Shown: positions 32,308 through 41,836, counted from the stretch's first letter. The stretch is 64,000 nt of DNA from Kribbella soli (GCF_004331345.1 NZ_SJJZ01000001.1:1426001-1490000); one strand, 5' to 3'. Translations and numbers: made by a program. Notes: generated by a model not told the origin, from the letters alone.

Positions 32308-33507
32308 GTGACAAGCGAGCGGCAGCGGACGACCCTGCGGGTTCTGGTGGCGAGCAACGCGCTCGGAGGGGTCGCAACGGCGAGCGGATTCGCGGTCGCC
32401 GCACTGCTCGCGGAGAACGTCTCCGGCTCCACCTCGATGGCCGGTCTGGTCGCCACGTCGACCACACTGGGCGCTGCCGTTCTCGCCGTACCGCTGGCCG
32501 GTCTGGCTCGCTCGCACGGCCGAAGGGTCTCGTTGTCCCTCGGATATCTGATTGCCTTCGTAGGCGCTGCGCTGACGATCGTCGCCGCGCAGATCGGCTC
32601 GATGGCCCTGCTGCTGGCTGCGGGCTGCTTCTTCGGCAGCGGCTCGGCCTCCAACCTGCAGTCGCGGTACGCCGCCACGGACTCCGCTGAGCCCAGCCGC
32701 GTCGCCCGTTCGCTCGGGCTGGTCGTCTGGGCCACCACGATCGGCGTGATCGTCGGACCGAACCTGACCGGTGTCGGCGGGTCGGTCGGCACGTCACTCG
32801 GCATCCTGGCCCTGGCAGGTCCGTACGTGTTCTCGGTCGTTGCCTTCGGCCTCAGCGCGGCGACGGTGTGGGTCGGCATGCGCAGCCAGGTGCGGCCGGG
32901 CAAGGTGGAGCGCCAACCGCTGGCCGAGACGTTCCGGCAGGTCATCCGCATCCCCCACGCACGTCTCGGCCTGCTGGCGATCGCGACCGCGCACGCCGTG
33001 ATGGTCGGCGTGATGTCGATGACCTCGGTCCACCTACGCCACCACGGCGCCTCGCTGACCATCGTCGGCTTCGTCATCAGCGGACACGTGGCAGGCATGT
33101 ACGCCCTGTCCCCGCTGACCGGCTGGCTGGCCGATCGGCTCGGCCGCATCCCCACGATCGGCATCGGCCTCGGCACCCTCGCGGTCGCGATGACGCTGGC
33201 CGCTGTCGCGCCGGACGACGCGCACGCACTGACCGGACTCGCCCTGTTCACACTGGGCCTCGGCTGGTCCGCCTGTCTGGTCGCCGGCTCCACGCTGCTC
33301 TCGCGGTCCGTGCCGGACGACATCCGTACCTCGGCGCAGGGCCTGTCGGACCTGACCATGGGCGTCCTGGCTTCCCTTGCGGGCACAGCTGCCGGCCCGG
33401 TCCTCGCGTACCTCGGCTTCCACTGGCTGGCCGTCTTCTGCGGCATCCTCCTCGTCCCAGCCGCGCTGCTCGCCGCAACGACCAAACAGGCTGTGGCTAG
33501 GGTCTAG
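32308..33507 (+). CDS. MFS transporter
   Basis: A 399-residue protein with about 12 transmembrane helices. Loop 2-3 carries GLARSHGRRVSLSLGY and loop 8-9 GWLADRLGRIPTIG, the MFS signature in both halves. The GTG at 32308 has GAGAGGG 7 nt upstream and is better than a TTG two codons earlier. The substrate is unknown; drug-export-like members look similar. The downstream methyltransferase starts 5 nt after its stop. Confidence 0.85.
   Translation: MTSERQRTTLRVLVASNALGGVATASGFAVAALLAENVSGSTSMAGLVATSTTLGAAVLAVPLAGLARSHGRRVSLSLGYLIAFVGAALTIVAAQIGSMALLLAAGCFFGSGSASNLQSRYAATDSAEPSRVARSLGLVVWATTIGVIVGPNLTGVGGSVGTSLGILALAGPYVFSVVAFGLSAATVWVGMRSQVRPGKVERQPLAETFRQVIRIPHARLGLLAIATAHAVMVGVMSMTSVHLRHHGASLTIVGFVISGHVAGMYALSPLTGWLADRLGRIPTIGIGLGTLAVAMTLAAVAPDDAHALTGLALFTLGLGWSACLVAGSTLLSRSVPDDIRTSAQGLSDLTMGVLASLAGTAAGPVLAYLGFHWLAVFCGILLVPAALLAATTKQAVARV
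33498..33503 (+). promoter_or_regulatory. Leaderless -10 element of the methyltransferase
   Basis: TAGGGT inside the last codons of the MFS gene, 8 nt before the GTG at 33512. Confidence 0.45.
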
Positions 33508-33511
33508 CGGT

Positions 33512-34207
33512 GTGAGCATCGCGGAGGGCGGGATTCCGAGTCCGAACATCTGGCACCACCCGAAGGTGTACGAGGTCGAGAACCGGGCGGTCGACCCGAA
33601 CGGCGTGATCGAGCCGGCGATGCGGGCGATCCGCGACTGGACCGGGGCGACGGTGCTCGACATCGGCTGCGGCACCGGCTTCCACCTGCCGAAGTTCGCC
33701 GCGACGGCCGCACAGGTGATCGGCGTCGAACCGCACGGAGCACTGGCCGACGCGGCCCGTCGACGTACCCAGGCGTTGCCGAACGTCGACGTACGGCAGG
33801 GTACGGCGCAACGCCTGCCGGTACCGGACGCGTCGGTCGACGTTATGCACGCGCGCTGGGCGTACTTCTTCGGGCCGGGATGCGAGCCCGGGCTGGCCGA
33901 GGTGGACCGGGTGATGCGTCGCGGCGGGACCGCGTTCGTGATCGACAACGACGCGAGCCGGTCGACGTTCGGTCAGTGGTTCAGTACGTCGTACCCGATG
34001 ATCAAGGCGCCTGTGGTGGAGCGGTTCTGGACCGATCGCGGCTGGCACCGGACGCCGCTGGACATGGGCTGGCGGTTCGAGACCCGCGCCGACCTGGAGG
34101 CGGTGGTGAAGATCGAGTTCACGCCGAAGGACGCGCGCCGGATCCTCGCCTCGCACACGGGCGTCGAGGTCGACTACGCGATCAACCTGTGGAGCAGGAC
34201 GTATTGA
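33512..34207 (+). CDS. Class I SAM-dependent methyltransferase
   Basis: A 231-residue enzyme. VLDIGCGTGFHLPKF is motif I near residues 49-63, followed by VIGVEPHG (ribose-binding Glu) and VDRVMRRGGTAFVID. The GTG start is chosen for its TAGGGT -10 and the compact length. It follows the MFS gene by 5 nt, so readthrough is also possible. Substrate unknown. Confidence 0.85.
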   Translation: MSIAEGGIPSPNIWHHPKVYEVENRAVDPNGVIEPAMRAIRDWTGATVLDIGCGTGFHLPKFAATAAQVIGVEPHGALADAARRRTQALPNVDVRQGTAQRLPVPDASVDVMHARWAYFFGPGCEPGLAEVDRVMRRGGTAFVIDNDASRSTFGQWFSTSYPMIKAPVVERFWTDRGWHRTPLDMGWRFETRADLEAVVKIEFTPKDARRILASHTGVEVDYAINLWSRTY

Positions 34208-34331
34208 ATCCGTCCCCGCCCCACCGCCCCGGTCAGGCTAACGACACTCGGGCGGCCTGCAGACGGACCTCCGGTCCTCATAGGGTTGACGAACCACTTG
34301 ACGGGGCATTCCTGGGAGGCGCCAGCCACGG

Positions 34332-34883
34332 ATGGACGGACTGCTGCTCGATCACGTGCCGGAGTTGCCGGGGCGGCTCCGGATCGACGTAGGTGAGCAG
34401 CGTGCGGTGGTCGTGCCTCAGGCGGCCGACCGCCGCAGGCTGGCCGACATCGTGACCGGACTGGACGATCCACCGCCCGGTGCGCTCGTGCTGGCCGGCG
34501 GAACGGTCCGGCTGGTACCTGCCGAAGGCGGACTGCTCCCCCACCTCACTGTGCTCGGAAACGTGATGCACGGGCACCGCACGTCGCAGTCGATCACGAG
34601 ACAGGCAGCGCGGGAAGCGGCCGTGGTCAAGGCGGTCGGCTGTGGGCTGGAAGACGTACTGGATCGCTACCCGTACGAGATCACCGCAGGGCGTCGCCGC
34701 CTGGCCGGTGTGGCCCGGGCACTCGGCGCCTACCCGCGAGCGATCGTTCTGGAGGACGCAAACGGCCTACCTACGTGGGGATCGCTCCTGTCGCTTCGAC
34801 CCAACCCCGATCTCGCCTCAGCCGCTCTGCTTCTCATCACGACCAGCACGACGCGTACGACGGGGTTTGTGGATGCTGAGTAG
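34332..34883 (+). CDS. Degenerate ABC transporter ATPase-like protein
   Basis: A 183-residue protein that aligns by eye with sugar-importer ATPases but lacks every catalytic motif. The Walker A position reads PQAADRRRL with no GxGKST, the Q-loop reads LVPAEGGLLPHLTVLGNV with Pro for Gln, the LSGGQ signature reads ITAGR, and Walker B reads AIVLEDA with Asp and Glu exchanged. The H-loop His is absent. Fold landmarks such as DRYPYE and RLAGVARALGAYPRAIVL remain clear. It starts an overlapping four-gene cluster with binding protein, fused permease and TPR protein. It is probably a structural or regulatory pseudo-ATPase; simple decay is the alternative. Confidence 0.7.
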   Translation: MDGLLLDHVPELPGRLRIDVGEQRAVVVPQAADRRRLADIVTGLDDPPPGALVLAGGTVRLVPAEGGLLPHLTVLGNVMHGHRTSQSITRQAAREAAVVKAVGCGLEDVLDRYPYEITAGRRRLAGVARALGAYPRAIVLEDANGLPTWGSLLSLRPNPDLASAALLLITTSTTRTTGFVDAE

Positions 34884-36120
34884 CCGCAGAGCGTTCCTGG
34901 GGACCGCGGCAACACTTCTGCTCGCCGGCTGTTCGAGTGACGTGCTGGGACTGCGGCGTGCGGTCCGCGTGGCCGTCAGCTGGAGTGGCGAGGAGCTGCG
35001 CGCGTTCCACAAGGTCCTGGGCGGTCTGGGTGCGTTGGACTACCCGGTGGAGGTCGTGCCGCTCGGCGACGACATCTCCACTGCCTTCGGCGCCCGCTCC
35101 ACCCGTAGACCGGACATCGTCATGCTCCCGCAACCAGGTCTCGTCCCGCGCCATCTGGCTGACCTGGAGCCCATCCCCGACGACATCGCGCGACTCGGTC
35201 AGGCACGCCTCTGGAAAGAGCTCCTCGTCCACGAAGGCACGACGTACGGCGTGCCGTTCAAGACAGCGCACAAGTCCGCGGTCTGGTATCGCCCCTCGGT
35301 GTTCAAGCAGGTCGGCGTACAACCGCCGCGGCTGTGGAGCGAGTGGCTGACGCTGAACCGGACGCTGACACAGGCGGGCGTCACACCGTTGGCGCTGGCT
35401 GCAGGTGACGGCTGGGTGCTCACCGACTTCCTGGAGAACATCCTGCTCGGCATCGCGCCGTCCGTGTACCTGGGTCTTGCGACAGCGACAGACCCCCGGC
35501 CGTCGCAGCAGCCACAGTTCGGGGCCGCACTGCGGTTGCTGGGCACCATGTGGTCGGCACCTGACCTACTGGCGGGCGGAGTGAAGGAGTCACTCGTCCA
35601 GCAGTTCCCGGACGCGCTGGTGGAGGTGTTCGGCCACCGCAAGGCCGCCATGGTGCTCGCGTCCGACTTCGCCGAACCGGTGGTGCGCTCGTTTGCCGCA
35701 GACCCCAACGACATAGGGCTTTTAACGTTCCCTCCGATGACTGCAGGCGCTCCTGCACCAGTAGTCGTCGGGGGCGACGTCATGGTGCTGCCGAAGCCGA
35801 GCACGGAAGACGCACGCGACCTGGTACGCCGGCTGTCCGCACCGACCGCAGCAGACCCGTGGATCGCAGAAGGCGGGTTCCTGGTCGACGGACGGACCAG
35901 TGGGTACTCCCCCGAGCTCACCCGGCTGGCCGAGCAGCTGACCAGGCCTGGAGAGCAACTGCAGTTCGACTTGTCCGACCGGCTCGGTCGCATCGGAGAC
36001 ATCAATGGACTGTGGCGAGTGCTGACCGACTTCCTGATCGCGGTCGGCCGCCCTGACGCCGCAGTACAGGATGCGGTGGACGACGCGATGACCGAGCTGC
36101 GGAAGGTGGAGGAGGGCTGA
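34873..36120 (+). CDS. ABC transporter extracellular solute-binding lipoprotein
   Basis: A 415-residue family 1 binding protein. The N-terminus MLSSRRAFLGTAATLLLAGC joins a twin-arginine-like motif to a lipobox ending at Cys20. WKELLVHEGTTYGVPFKTAHKSAVWYRPSVF and GVTPLALAAGDGW are typical of carbohydrate-binding proteins. It overlaps the degenerate ATPase gene by 11 nt and the permease gene by one base (TGATG). The ligand is unknown; a sugar or oligosaccharide is likely from the family. Confidence 0.85.
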   Translation: MLSSRRAFLGTAATLLLAGCSSDVLGLRRAVRVAVSWSGEELRAFHKVLGGLGALDYPVEVVPLGDDISTAFGARSTRRPDIVMLPQPGLVPRHLADLEPIPDDIARLGQARLWKELLVHEGTTYGVPFKTAHKSAVWYRPSVFKQVGVQPPRLWSEWLTLNRTLTQAGVTPLALAAGDGWVLTDFLENILLGIAPSVYLGLATATDPRPSQQPQFGAALRLLGTMWSAPDLLAGGVKESLVQQFPDALVEVFGHRKAAMVLASDFAEPVVRSFAADPNDIGLLTFPPMTAGAPAPVVVGGDVMVLPKPSTEDARDLVRRLSAPTAADPWIAEGGFLVDGRTSGYSPELTRLAEQLTRPGEQLQFDLSDRLGRIGDINGLWRVLTDFLIAVGRPDAAVQDAVDDAMTELRKVEEG

Positions 36121-37892
36121 TGGGCCTGCAGACCAACGGCCTGTCACTCGAGGTCGTCGGCCGGGAGATCACCGGCCGTCCGGTGCAGGGCAAACCGCGC
36201 CGACCGGCCGGACCGTACCTGCTGGGGCTGCCGGCGTTGCTGTTGAGCTGTGTGCTGCTGGTACCGATCGGCGTCACTGTCGTGGCGGCGTTCCGGACAC
36301 GTGGCGGTTTCGGGTTCGGCAACTTCGCGGTGATGGGCGACCCGTCCGCGCTGCATGCCGTGGGCAACAGTCTGCTGTGGGTGATGGTCGCGTTCGGAAC
36401 CGTTGTGGTCGGGTTCTTCCTTGCCCTGTTGAGTTATCGGCTCCCAGCGGTCACGACGTTCCTGCAGCCCGCACTGGTCATTCCGTTCGCTGTGTCGGTG
36501 CTGGTGTCCGGTGCGACGTTCCGGATGATCTTCGACCCGACACCGGAGCGCGGCACGATCACTGCCGTCTGGACGCGGCTGTTCGGCACCAGCCCGGTGT
36601 GGCTGGGTCCTGGTCTGTTCTGGCTGGTACTGGTGTCCGCGTTCGGCTGGACCTGGCTCGGGTACGTCGTGTCGATCTTCCGCGCCGGCCTGGACGCGAT
36701 ACCGGACGACGTGTCGCGGACGATCACATCTGAGGGCGTGAAGGGCTGGAGACGGCTGCGGGCGTTGGAGATCCCGCTGCTGCGTCCGGTCACCGGTGTG
36801 GTCACGCTGACGCTGGTCATTGCCGCAGTGCGAGTGTTCGACCTGGTGCTGATTGTCGTACCAGGATCCATGCAGCGGTCCGCCGACGTCCTCGGGCTCA
36901 ACTGGTGGCGGGCCACCACGACAGGTGACGACTCAGGACGTACGGCGGCGCTCGGTGTCGTGCTGTTCGCGATCGTCGCGGCGGTCGGGCTGATCGGCGT
37001 CCGCGGGCTGCGCCGGCGGCGGTGGGCGATGCCGGTGACCGTCGTACGGCCGGATCCGTCACTAGGGCGACCGAAGCCGGGCAGGGTGGTACGGCGGTTC
37101 GGCTGGCTCATCGGGCTGGCTGTCGCGCTGGTGTGGATCTTCCCGGCTGTAGTACTCGTCGCCACGGCGTTGCACTCGCCACGGGAGGCAGGCCTCCGCG
37201 GGTGGTGGTCGCTGTCCGGGCTGGGGTTCTCGTCGTTCGCTGCCGCGGCGAACGTCGGGTTGTTCCGGGCCCTACTGTCCACGCTGGTGATCGCGGCCGC
37301 CGCAACAGCTGTCCTGCTCGTGATCGCCGTACCAACGGCCTACCTGGTCGCCTGGGGCGGTCTGCCGACGCGACTCGGGCGCATCGCGATGGGTGTGTTC
37401 GTCGTACTGGCCGTGACACCAGTGCAGATGTACGCCGCTCCGCTGCGGGATGCGATCGACACAGCCGGCTTGGCCGGGTCCCGCGTCGCACTGGCTCTAG
37501 TACACGCAGCTGCCGGCTTGCCGTTCGCCGTACTGCTGCTGCGATCCGCCTTCGCGTCTGCACCACCAGCGCTCGTGTCCGAGGCGTTGCAAGGTCCAGC
37601 GCGGCAGAGCGCCGTACTGGCGACTGTGCAGCGGACGTACCGTCCCGCACTGGTTGCTGTTGCGGTGCTGGAGTTCGTATTGGTGTGGAACGACTTCATC
37701 GTCGGCTTCCTGATCAGTGGTCCGGGTACGACGCCGTTGTCGCTGGTGCTGTGGGGTGAGGCGCGGCAGTTCTCCACGTCGAGCGGACCGGTCGCTGCTG
37801 CGGCTGTGGTCGCGTCGGTAGTACCTGTGGTTCTCATGCTGTCGTTCTGGCGGACCGTCGTTCGCGGACTGACGACAGGGAGCCGGCCATGA
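36120..37892 (+). CDS. Fused double permease of an ABC importer
   Basis: A 590-residue membrane protein made of two MalF/MalG-type permease domains in tandem. The first runs to about residue 300 and the second starts at FGWLIGLAVALVWIFP after a cytoplasmic Arg-rich linker. Each has about six helices. Both EAA loops, which normally dock the ATPase, are weak: half one reads SEGVKGWRRLRALEIPLL and half two SEALQGPARQSAVLATVQ, which loses the conserved Gly. Coupled to the binding-protein gene by TGATG and to the TPR gene by ATGA. Fusion plus a dead ATPase argues for an atypical transporter or sensor. Confidence 0.8.
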   Translation: MGLQTNGLSLEVVGREITGRPVQGKPRRPAGPYLLGLPALLLSCVLLVPIGVTVVAAFRTRGGFGFGNFAVMGDPSALHAVGNSLLWVMVAFGTVVVGFFLALLSYRLPAVTTFLQPALVIPFAVSVLVSGATFRMIFDPTPERGTITAVWTRLFGTSPVWLGPGLFWLVLVSAFGWTWLGYVVSIFRAGLDAIPDDVSRTITSEGVKGWRRLRALEIPLLRPVTGVVTLTLVIAAVRVFDLVLIVVPGSMQRSADVLGLNWWRATTTGDDSGRTAALGVVLFAIVAAVGLIGVRGLRRRRWAMPVTVVRPDPSLGRPKPGRVVRRFGWLIGLAVALVWIFPAVVLVATALHSPREAGLRGWWSLSGLGFSSFAAAANVGLFRALLSTLVIAAAATAVLLVIAVPTAYLVAWGGLPTRLGRIAMGVFVVLAVTPVQMYAAPLRDAIDTAGLAGSRVALALVHAAAGLPFAVLLLRSAFASAPPALVSEALQGPARQSAVLATVQRTYRPALVAVAVLEFVLVWNDFIVGFLISGPGTTPLSLVLWGEARQFSTSSGPVAAAAVVASVVPVVLMLSFWRTVVRGLTTGSRP

Positions 37893-39190
37893 GTGAGGAG
37901 CAGCCGAAACCGACGCAAGAGCCACCAGAGGAGCAGTCCCGAATCCAGGAGTTCTCCCTGGTCGTCGGCGGTGTCGCGTCCGCGTTGCTCACCGACCTCA
38001 CCTCCCAACTGCTGAACCAGAGCCTCGGCCAACGCGGCATCGTGCAGTGGGTCGGGTACTCCGTGGCCGCTCTGCTCGTGGTCATCTCCTACCTTCGGTT
38101 GCGTGCGCGGCGCCGGCGTGCGCGCGAGCGCCGCCTGCAAGGTGCGAGCGAACTGCACGCGGCAGCCGAGGAAGCCGAGCAGTGGATGATCGCGCTCGGA
38201 TCGGACGCCGGCGGAATGGCGGCGGCCGAGTGGTTCACGGTCAACGAGGACTGGCTCCGCGACCTGGTCGCGACCGCGAACCCGCAGAACGCGGCAGTCG
38301 ACGACTTCGCCCGGATCTGCGACGCGCTCGAGGCCTGGTACGTACGCCGTCCCGATCCGGACGCGCTCCTCCAACTGAGCGAGCTCCTGAACGCCATGGC
38401 CGAGGCCAGCGGGCGCCGCGGTCTCGCCGAGCTCGCAGCGGCCCGCGCGGCAACGGCGTACCGATTGCTGGGCGACCTGGACGCCGCCAGCACTCGTCTG
38501 GGCCTCTCGGACAACATCGCGACCCACGGCCGGACGGCGGCTGCACTGAAGATGAGGCGCCAAGTCGAACGCGCCCTGCTGCACCTGGCGCGCGCCGAAC
38601 GCGCACCGGCCGGCAACGACCGCGACGAAGCCGTCCTGAATGCACGCGACCGGTTGGACGACGCACGACTCACCCGTCCCGGTCCTGACCTCGCAGCCGA
38701 CGTAGCGATCTCCATCAACCTCGCAGTCGTGCACCTGTACCAGTACGACGACGAAGGCGCCCTGGAGCAACTGCGACCCGCCCTCGCCCGTGCGACAGCA
38801 GCCGGCGACCTGAGCGGACAGGCCCACGCGCTGGAGCTCATGGGCGTGGCCGCGTGGATGCGACGCAACAGGCACGAGGCCGGCAGCCGGTGGGAGCATG
38901 CCGCCCACCTGTACGCCGAGATCGACGAACACGAAGGCCACGCCCGCTGCCTGCAGCATCTCGGCTCCGCAGCCGTGATCGCCGAGGACCTGGACACCGC
39001 GCTCGAACTGCTCGAGCAGAGCGCAACGCTGCGTACGTCGGAGAGCGAGATCCTCACGAAGTACCTCGACGCGGCCCGCCGGACCTCGGAACTCCCGGTC
39101 GTCGCCGACGACCCACCACGCCGTACGGCGGTCAACGGGCTGAAACGCCTTCTTCGAACGGTCAGAGGTTTTGTCGGCGGCCTGAAATAG
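37889..39190 (+). CDS. Membrane protein with TPR-like domain
   Basis: A 433-residue protein. The N-terminus is hydrophilic and Pro/Glu-rich; two hydrophobic stretches (about residues 24-40 and 50-70) precede a basic LRARRRRARERR. The rest is Ala-rich helical repeat, with clear TPR-like units near AVVHLYQYDDEGALEQLRPAL and CLQHLGSAAVIAEDLDTALELLEQ. Its ATG overlaps the permease stop (ATGA), so it is made with the ABC-like proteins and may be their cytoplasmic partner. Its TAG stop is also the first three bases of the radA -10. Confidence 0.7.
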   Translation: MSEEQPKPTQEPPEEQSRIQEFSLVVGGVASALLTDLTSQLLNQSLGQRGIVQWVGYSVAALLVVISYLRLRARRRRARERRLQGASELHAAAEEAEQWMIALGSDAGGMAAAEWFTVNEDWLRDLVATANPQNAAVDDFARICDALEAWYVRRPDPDALLQLSELLNAMAEASGRRGLAELAAARAATAYRLLGDLDAASTRLGLSDNIATHGRTAAALKMRRQVERALLHLARAERAPAGNDRDEAVLNARDRLDDARLTRPGPDLAADVAISINLAVVHLYQYDDEGALEQLRPALARATAAGDLSGQAHALELMGVAAWMRRNRHEAGSRWEHAAHLYAEIDEHEGHARCLQHLGSAAVIAEDLDTALELLEQSATLRTSESEILTKYLDAARRTSELPVVADDPPRRTAVNGLKRLLRTVRGFVGGLK

Positions 39191-39193
39191 GTT
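39188..39193 (+). promoter_or_regulatory. Leaderless -10 element of radA
   Basis: TAGGTT, 6 nt before the ATG at 39200. Its first three bases are the TAG stop of the TPR gene. Confidence 0.55.
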
Positions 39194-39199
39194 GTTCTC

Positions 39200-40600
39200 A
39201 TGGCGAAGGCGGGGACGCAGGCAAAGAGCAAGGCGGCGTACGCGTGCTCCGAGTGTGGATGGACCTCGGCGCGGTGGATCGGGCGGTGCGGCGAGTGCCA
39301 GGCCTGGGGCACGGTCACCGAGGTCGGTGCGCCGAAGGCCGCCCGGATCACCGCCGGGCCGGTGACCTCGCCGGCGATGCCGATCGCCAAGGTGTCCGCG
39401 ATCGAGGCCGAGTCCCGACCGACCGGCATCGGCGAGCTCGACCGCGTGCTCGGCGGCGGCGTCGTGCCGGGCGCGGTGATCCTGCTCGCGGGTGAGCCGG
39501 GCGTCGGCAAGTCCACGCTGCTGCTCGAGGTGGCGGCCCAGTCGGCCCGCGGCGGCCAGCGGACGCTCTACGTGTCCGGCGAGGAGTCGGCCGCGCAGGT
39601 GCGGCTCCGGGCCGGGCGGACGGACGCCCTCGTCGACGAGCTCTTCCTTGCTGCCGAGACCGATCTGGGCGCGGTCGTCGGTCAGGTCGACGCGGTCGAG
39701 CCGTCGTTCCTCGTCATCGACTCGGTCCAGACGATGGCGCACCCGGAGGTCGACGGGGCGCCGGGCGGCGTGACGCAGGTCCGCGAGGTGACCGGCGCGC
39801 TGGTCCGGCTCGCGAAGGAGCGGCACATCGCGGTCGTGCTGGTCGGTCACGTGACGAAGGACGGCGCGATCGCCGGCCCGCGGATGCTCGAGCACCTGGT
39901 CGACGTCGTGCTCGCGTTCGACGGCGACCGGCACTCCGGGTTCCGGATGGTGCGCGCGACCAAGAACCGGTTCGGACCGTCCGACGAGGTCGGCTGTTTC
40001 GACATGGTCGACACCGGGATCGTCGAGGTCACCGACCCGACCGGACTGTTCGTCTCCGAGCACGCCGAGCCGGTGGCCGGCACCTGCGTAACCGTGATGA
40101 TGGAAGGCCGCCGCCCGCTGCTGGCCGAGGTGCAGGCGCTCGTCGGCCCGTCCGCCGCACCACAGCCGCGCCGCACCACGTCCGGACTGGAGTCGTCCCG
40201 GGTCGCGATGGTCCTCGCCGTACTGGGCAACCGGGCAGGCCTGAAGCTGGCCGACCAGGAGGTGTACGTCGCCACCGTCGGCGGCGTGAAGATCACCGAG
40301 CCGGTCGCGGACCTGGCGGTCGCGATCGCGGTCGCGTCCTCGGTGATGGACAAGCCGATCCACCCCGGGCTGGTCGCGATCGGCGAGGTCGGCCTGGCCG
40401 GCGAGGTCCGGCGAGTCGGCGGCCTGGAGAAACGCCTCGCGGAAGCCGCGCGGCTCGGGTTCACCAAGGCGATCGTCCCCGCCGACATCCCGAACCGGAG
40501 CAAGGACGTGAAGCCGATGGACATCCAGAAGAAGTACGGCCTCCGGACCTTCGCCGCCCCCGACCTCCGCTCCGCACTGCTGGCCGCGGGTCTCGCCTGA
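39200..40600 (+). CDS. radA: DNA repair protein RadA
   Basis: A 466-residue RecA-like helicase that promotes branch migration in recombination. It has the four-Cys zinc finger (Cys16, 19, 30, 33), Walker A GEPGVGKST (98-106), the RadA-specific KNRFG motif, and a C-terminal Lon-like domain (PVADLAVAIAVASSV, GEVGLAGEVR). Length is normal. It has its own leaderless -10 overlapping the stop of the TPR gene but may also be read from the ABC-like operon. It leads the conserved radA-disA block. Confidence 0.95.
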   Translation: MAKAGTQAKSKAAYACSECGWTSARWIGRCGECQAWGTVTEVGAPKAARITAGPVTSPAMPIAKVSAIEAESRPTGIGELDRVLGGGVVPGAVILLAGEPGVGKSTLLLEVAAQSARGGQRTLYVSGEESAAQVRLRAGRTDALVDELFLAAETDLGAVVGQVDAVEPSFLVIDSVQTMAHPEVDGAPGGVTQVREVTGALVRLAKERHIAVVLVGHVTKDGAIAGPRMLEHLVDVVLAFDGDRHSGFRMVRATKNRFGPSDEVGCFDMVDTGIVEVTDPTGLFVSEHAEPVAGTCVTVMMEGRRPLLAEVQALVGPSAAPQPRRTTSGLESSRVAMVLAVLGNRAGLKLADQEVYVATVGGVKITEPVADLAVAIAVASSVMDKPIHPGLVAIGEVGLAGEVRRVGGLEKRLAEAARLGFTKAIVPADIPNRSKDVKPMDIQKKYGLRTFAAPDLRSALLAAGLA

Positions 40601-40732
40601 CCCCTTGTGGCCAACACCACAGGTGAGACGGGGGATCTACAGCAGCCGCGTCGGGAACGTACCCTGGGTGCGCCCCCGCCGGGTTCGATGATGAACCTGG
40701 GTACCCCCGCCGGATGACTGCAGGAGCACCTG

Positions 40733-41671
40733 ATGACCGGATCCAGAGTTGTCGCGCTCGGCCACTACCAGCCGGAACGGGTGCTCACCAACGACGAGCT
40801 CGCCACCATGGTCGAGACCAACGACGAGTGGATCCAGAGCCGGGTCGGCATCCGCGAGCGCCGGATCGCGGCGCCCGACGAGCAGGTCGACGAGATGGCC
40901 TGGCGGGCCGCCGACAAGGCCGTCGCGAACGCGGGCATCGACACCTCGGAGATCGACTACGTCGTGGTCGCCACCTGTACGGCGATCGACCGGTCGCCGA
41001 ACATGGCCGCCCGGGTCGCCGCGCGCCTCGGCCTCGGCAACCCGGCCGCGATCGACCTGAACACCGCGTGCTCGGGCTTCGCCTACGCGCTGGCGACCGC
41101 CGACCAGGCCATCCGGGCCGGCGCCGCGACGAAGGCCCTGGTCATCGGCGTGGAGAAGCTCAGCGACTGGACGGACTGGACCGACCGCACCACCTGCGTG
41201 CTGATCGGTGACGGCGCCGGCGCGGCCGTGCTGGTCGCGAGTGACGAGCCCGAGGTCGGTCCGGTGGTGTGGGGTTCGGTGCCGGAGATGTCGGACGCGG
41301 TCCGGATCGAGGGACGCGACGGCCCGTTCGCGCAGGAAGGCCTGAGCGTCTTCCGCTGGGCCACCACGCAACTGCCGGAGATCGCCAAGCAGGTGTGCGC
41401 GAAGGCCGGCCTGAAGCCCGAGGACCTCGGCGGCGTCGTCCTGCACCAGGCCAACCTGCGCATCATCGAGCCGCTCGCGAAGCGGCTCGGCGCGGTCAAC
41501 GCAGTGGTCGCCAAGGACGTCGTGGAGTCCGGTAACACCTCGGCCGCGAGTATCCCGATCGCGCTGTCGAAACTGGTCGAGAAGCGCGAGATCCCGTCCG
41601 GCGCGCCGGTGCTGCTGTTCGGATTCGGCGGCGGTCTGTCGTACGCCGGTCAGGTCATCCGCTGCCCCTGA
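40733..41671 (+). CDS. Beta-ketoacyl-ACP synthase III (FabH-like)
   Basis: A 312-residue thiolase-fold enzyme with the complete catalytic triad Cys113 (NTACSGF), His238 (LHQANLRI) and Asn268 (ESGNTSAAS). It condenses an acyl-CoA starter with malonyl-ACP. GGAG lies 6 nt before the ATG. It is not next to other fatty-acid genes; it stands alone between radA and disA, so it is either a second FabH or a specialised starter enzyme. The 179-bp gap after it shows no clear structure. Confidence 0.85.
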   Translation: MTGSRVVALGHYQPERVLTNDELATMVETNDEWIQSRVGIRERRIAAPDEQVDEMAWRAADKAVANAGIDTSEIDYVVVATCTAIDRSPNMAARVAARLGLGNPAAIDLNTACSGFAYALATADQAIRAGAATKALVIGVEKLSDWTDWTDRTTCVLIGDGAGAAVLVASDEPEVGPVVWGSVPEMSDAVRIEGRDGPFAQEGLSVFRWATTQLPEIAKQVCAKAGLKPEDLGGVVLHQANLRIIEPLAKRLGAVNAVVAKDVVESGNTSAASIPIALSKLVEKREIPSGAPVLLFGFGGGLSYAGQVIRCP

Positions 41672-41836
41672 CGCGGCAGGCGTCGTACCTCCACGCACCT
41701 CGTTCACGCGGGAAATCGGGACTGCACAGTCCGATGCACGGGCGAGTGCACGCGCACGCGCCGCCCCGGGCCGATTCGCGGCCGTCGTAGCAGGCGCTGC
41801 GGCAGATATCCGGACAACGGCACGCGGCAGACCGCA

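Noticed and set aside
34332..34883. Ordinary functional ABC ATPase
   Set aside because: All nucleotide-binding and hydrolysis motifs are altered.
37340..40363. A 1007-codon open frame antisense to the ABC-like operon and radA
   Set aside because: It lies opposite well-supported genes and its composition is the mirror expected from high-GC third positions. No domain is recognisable.
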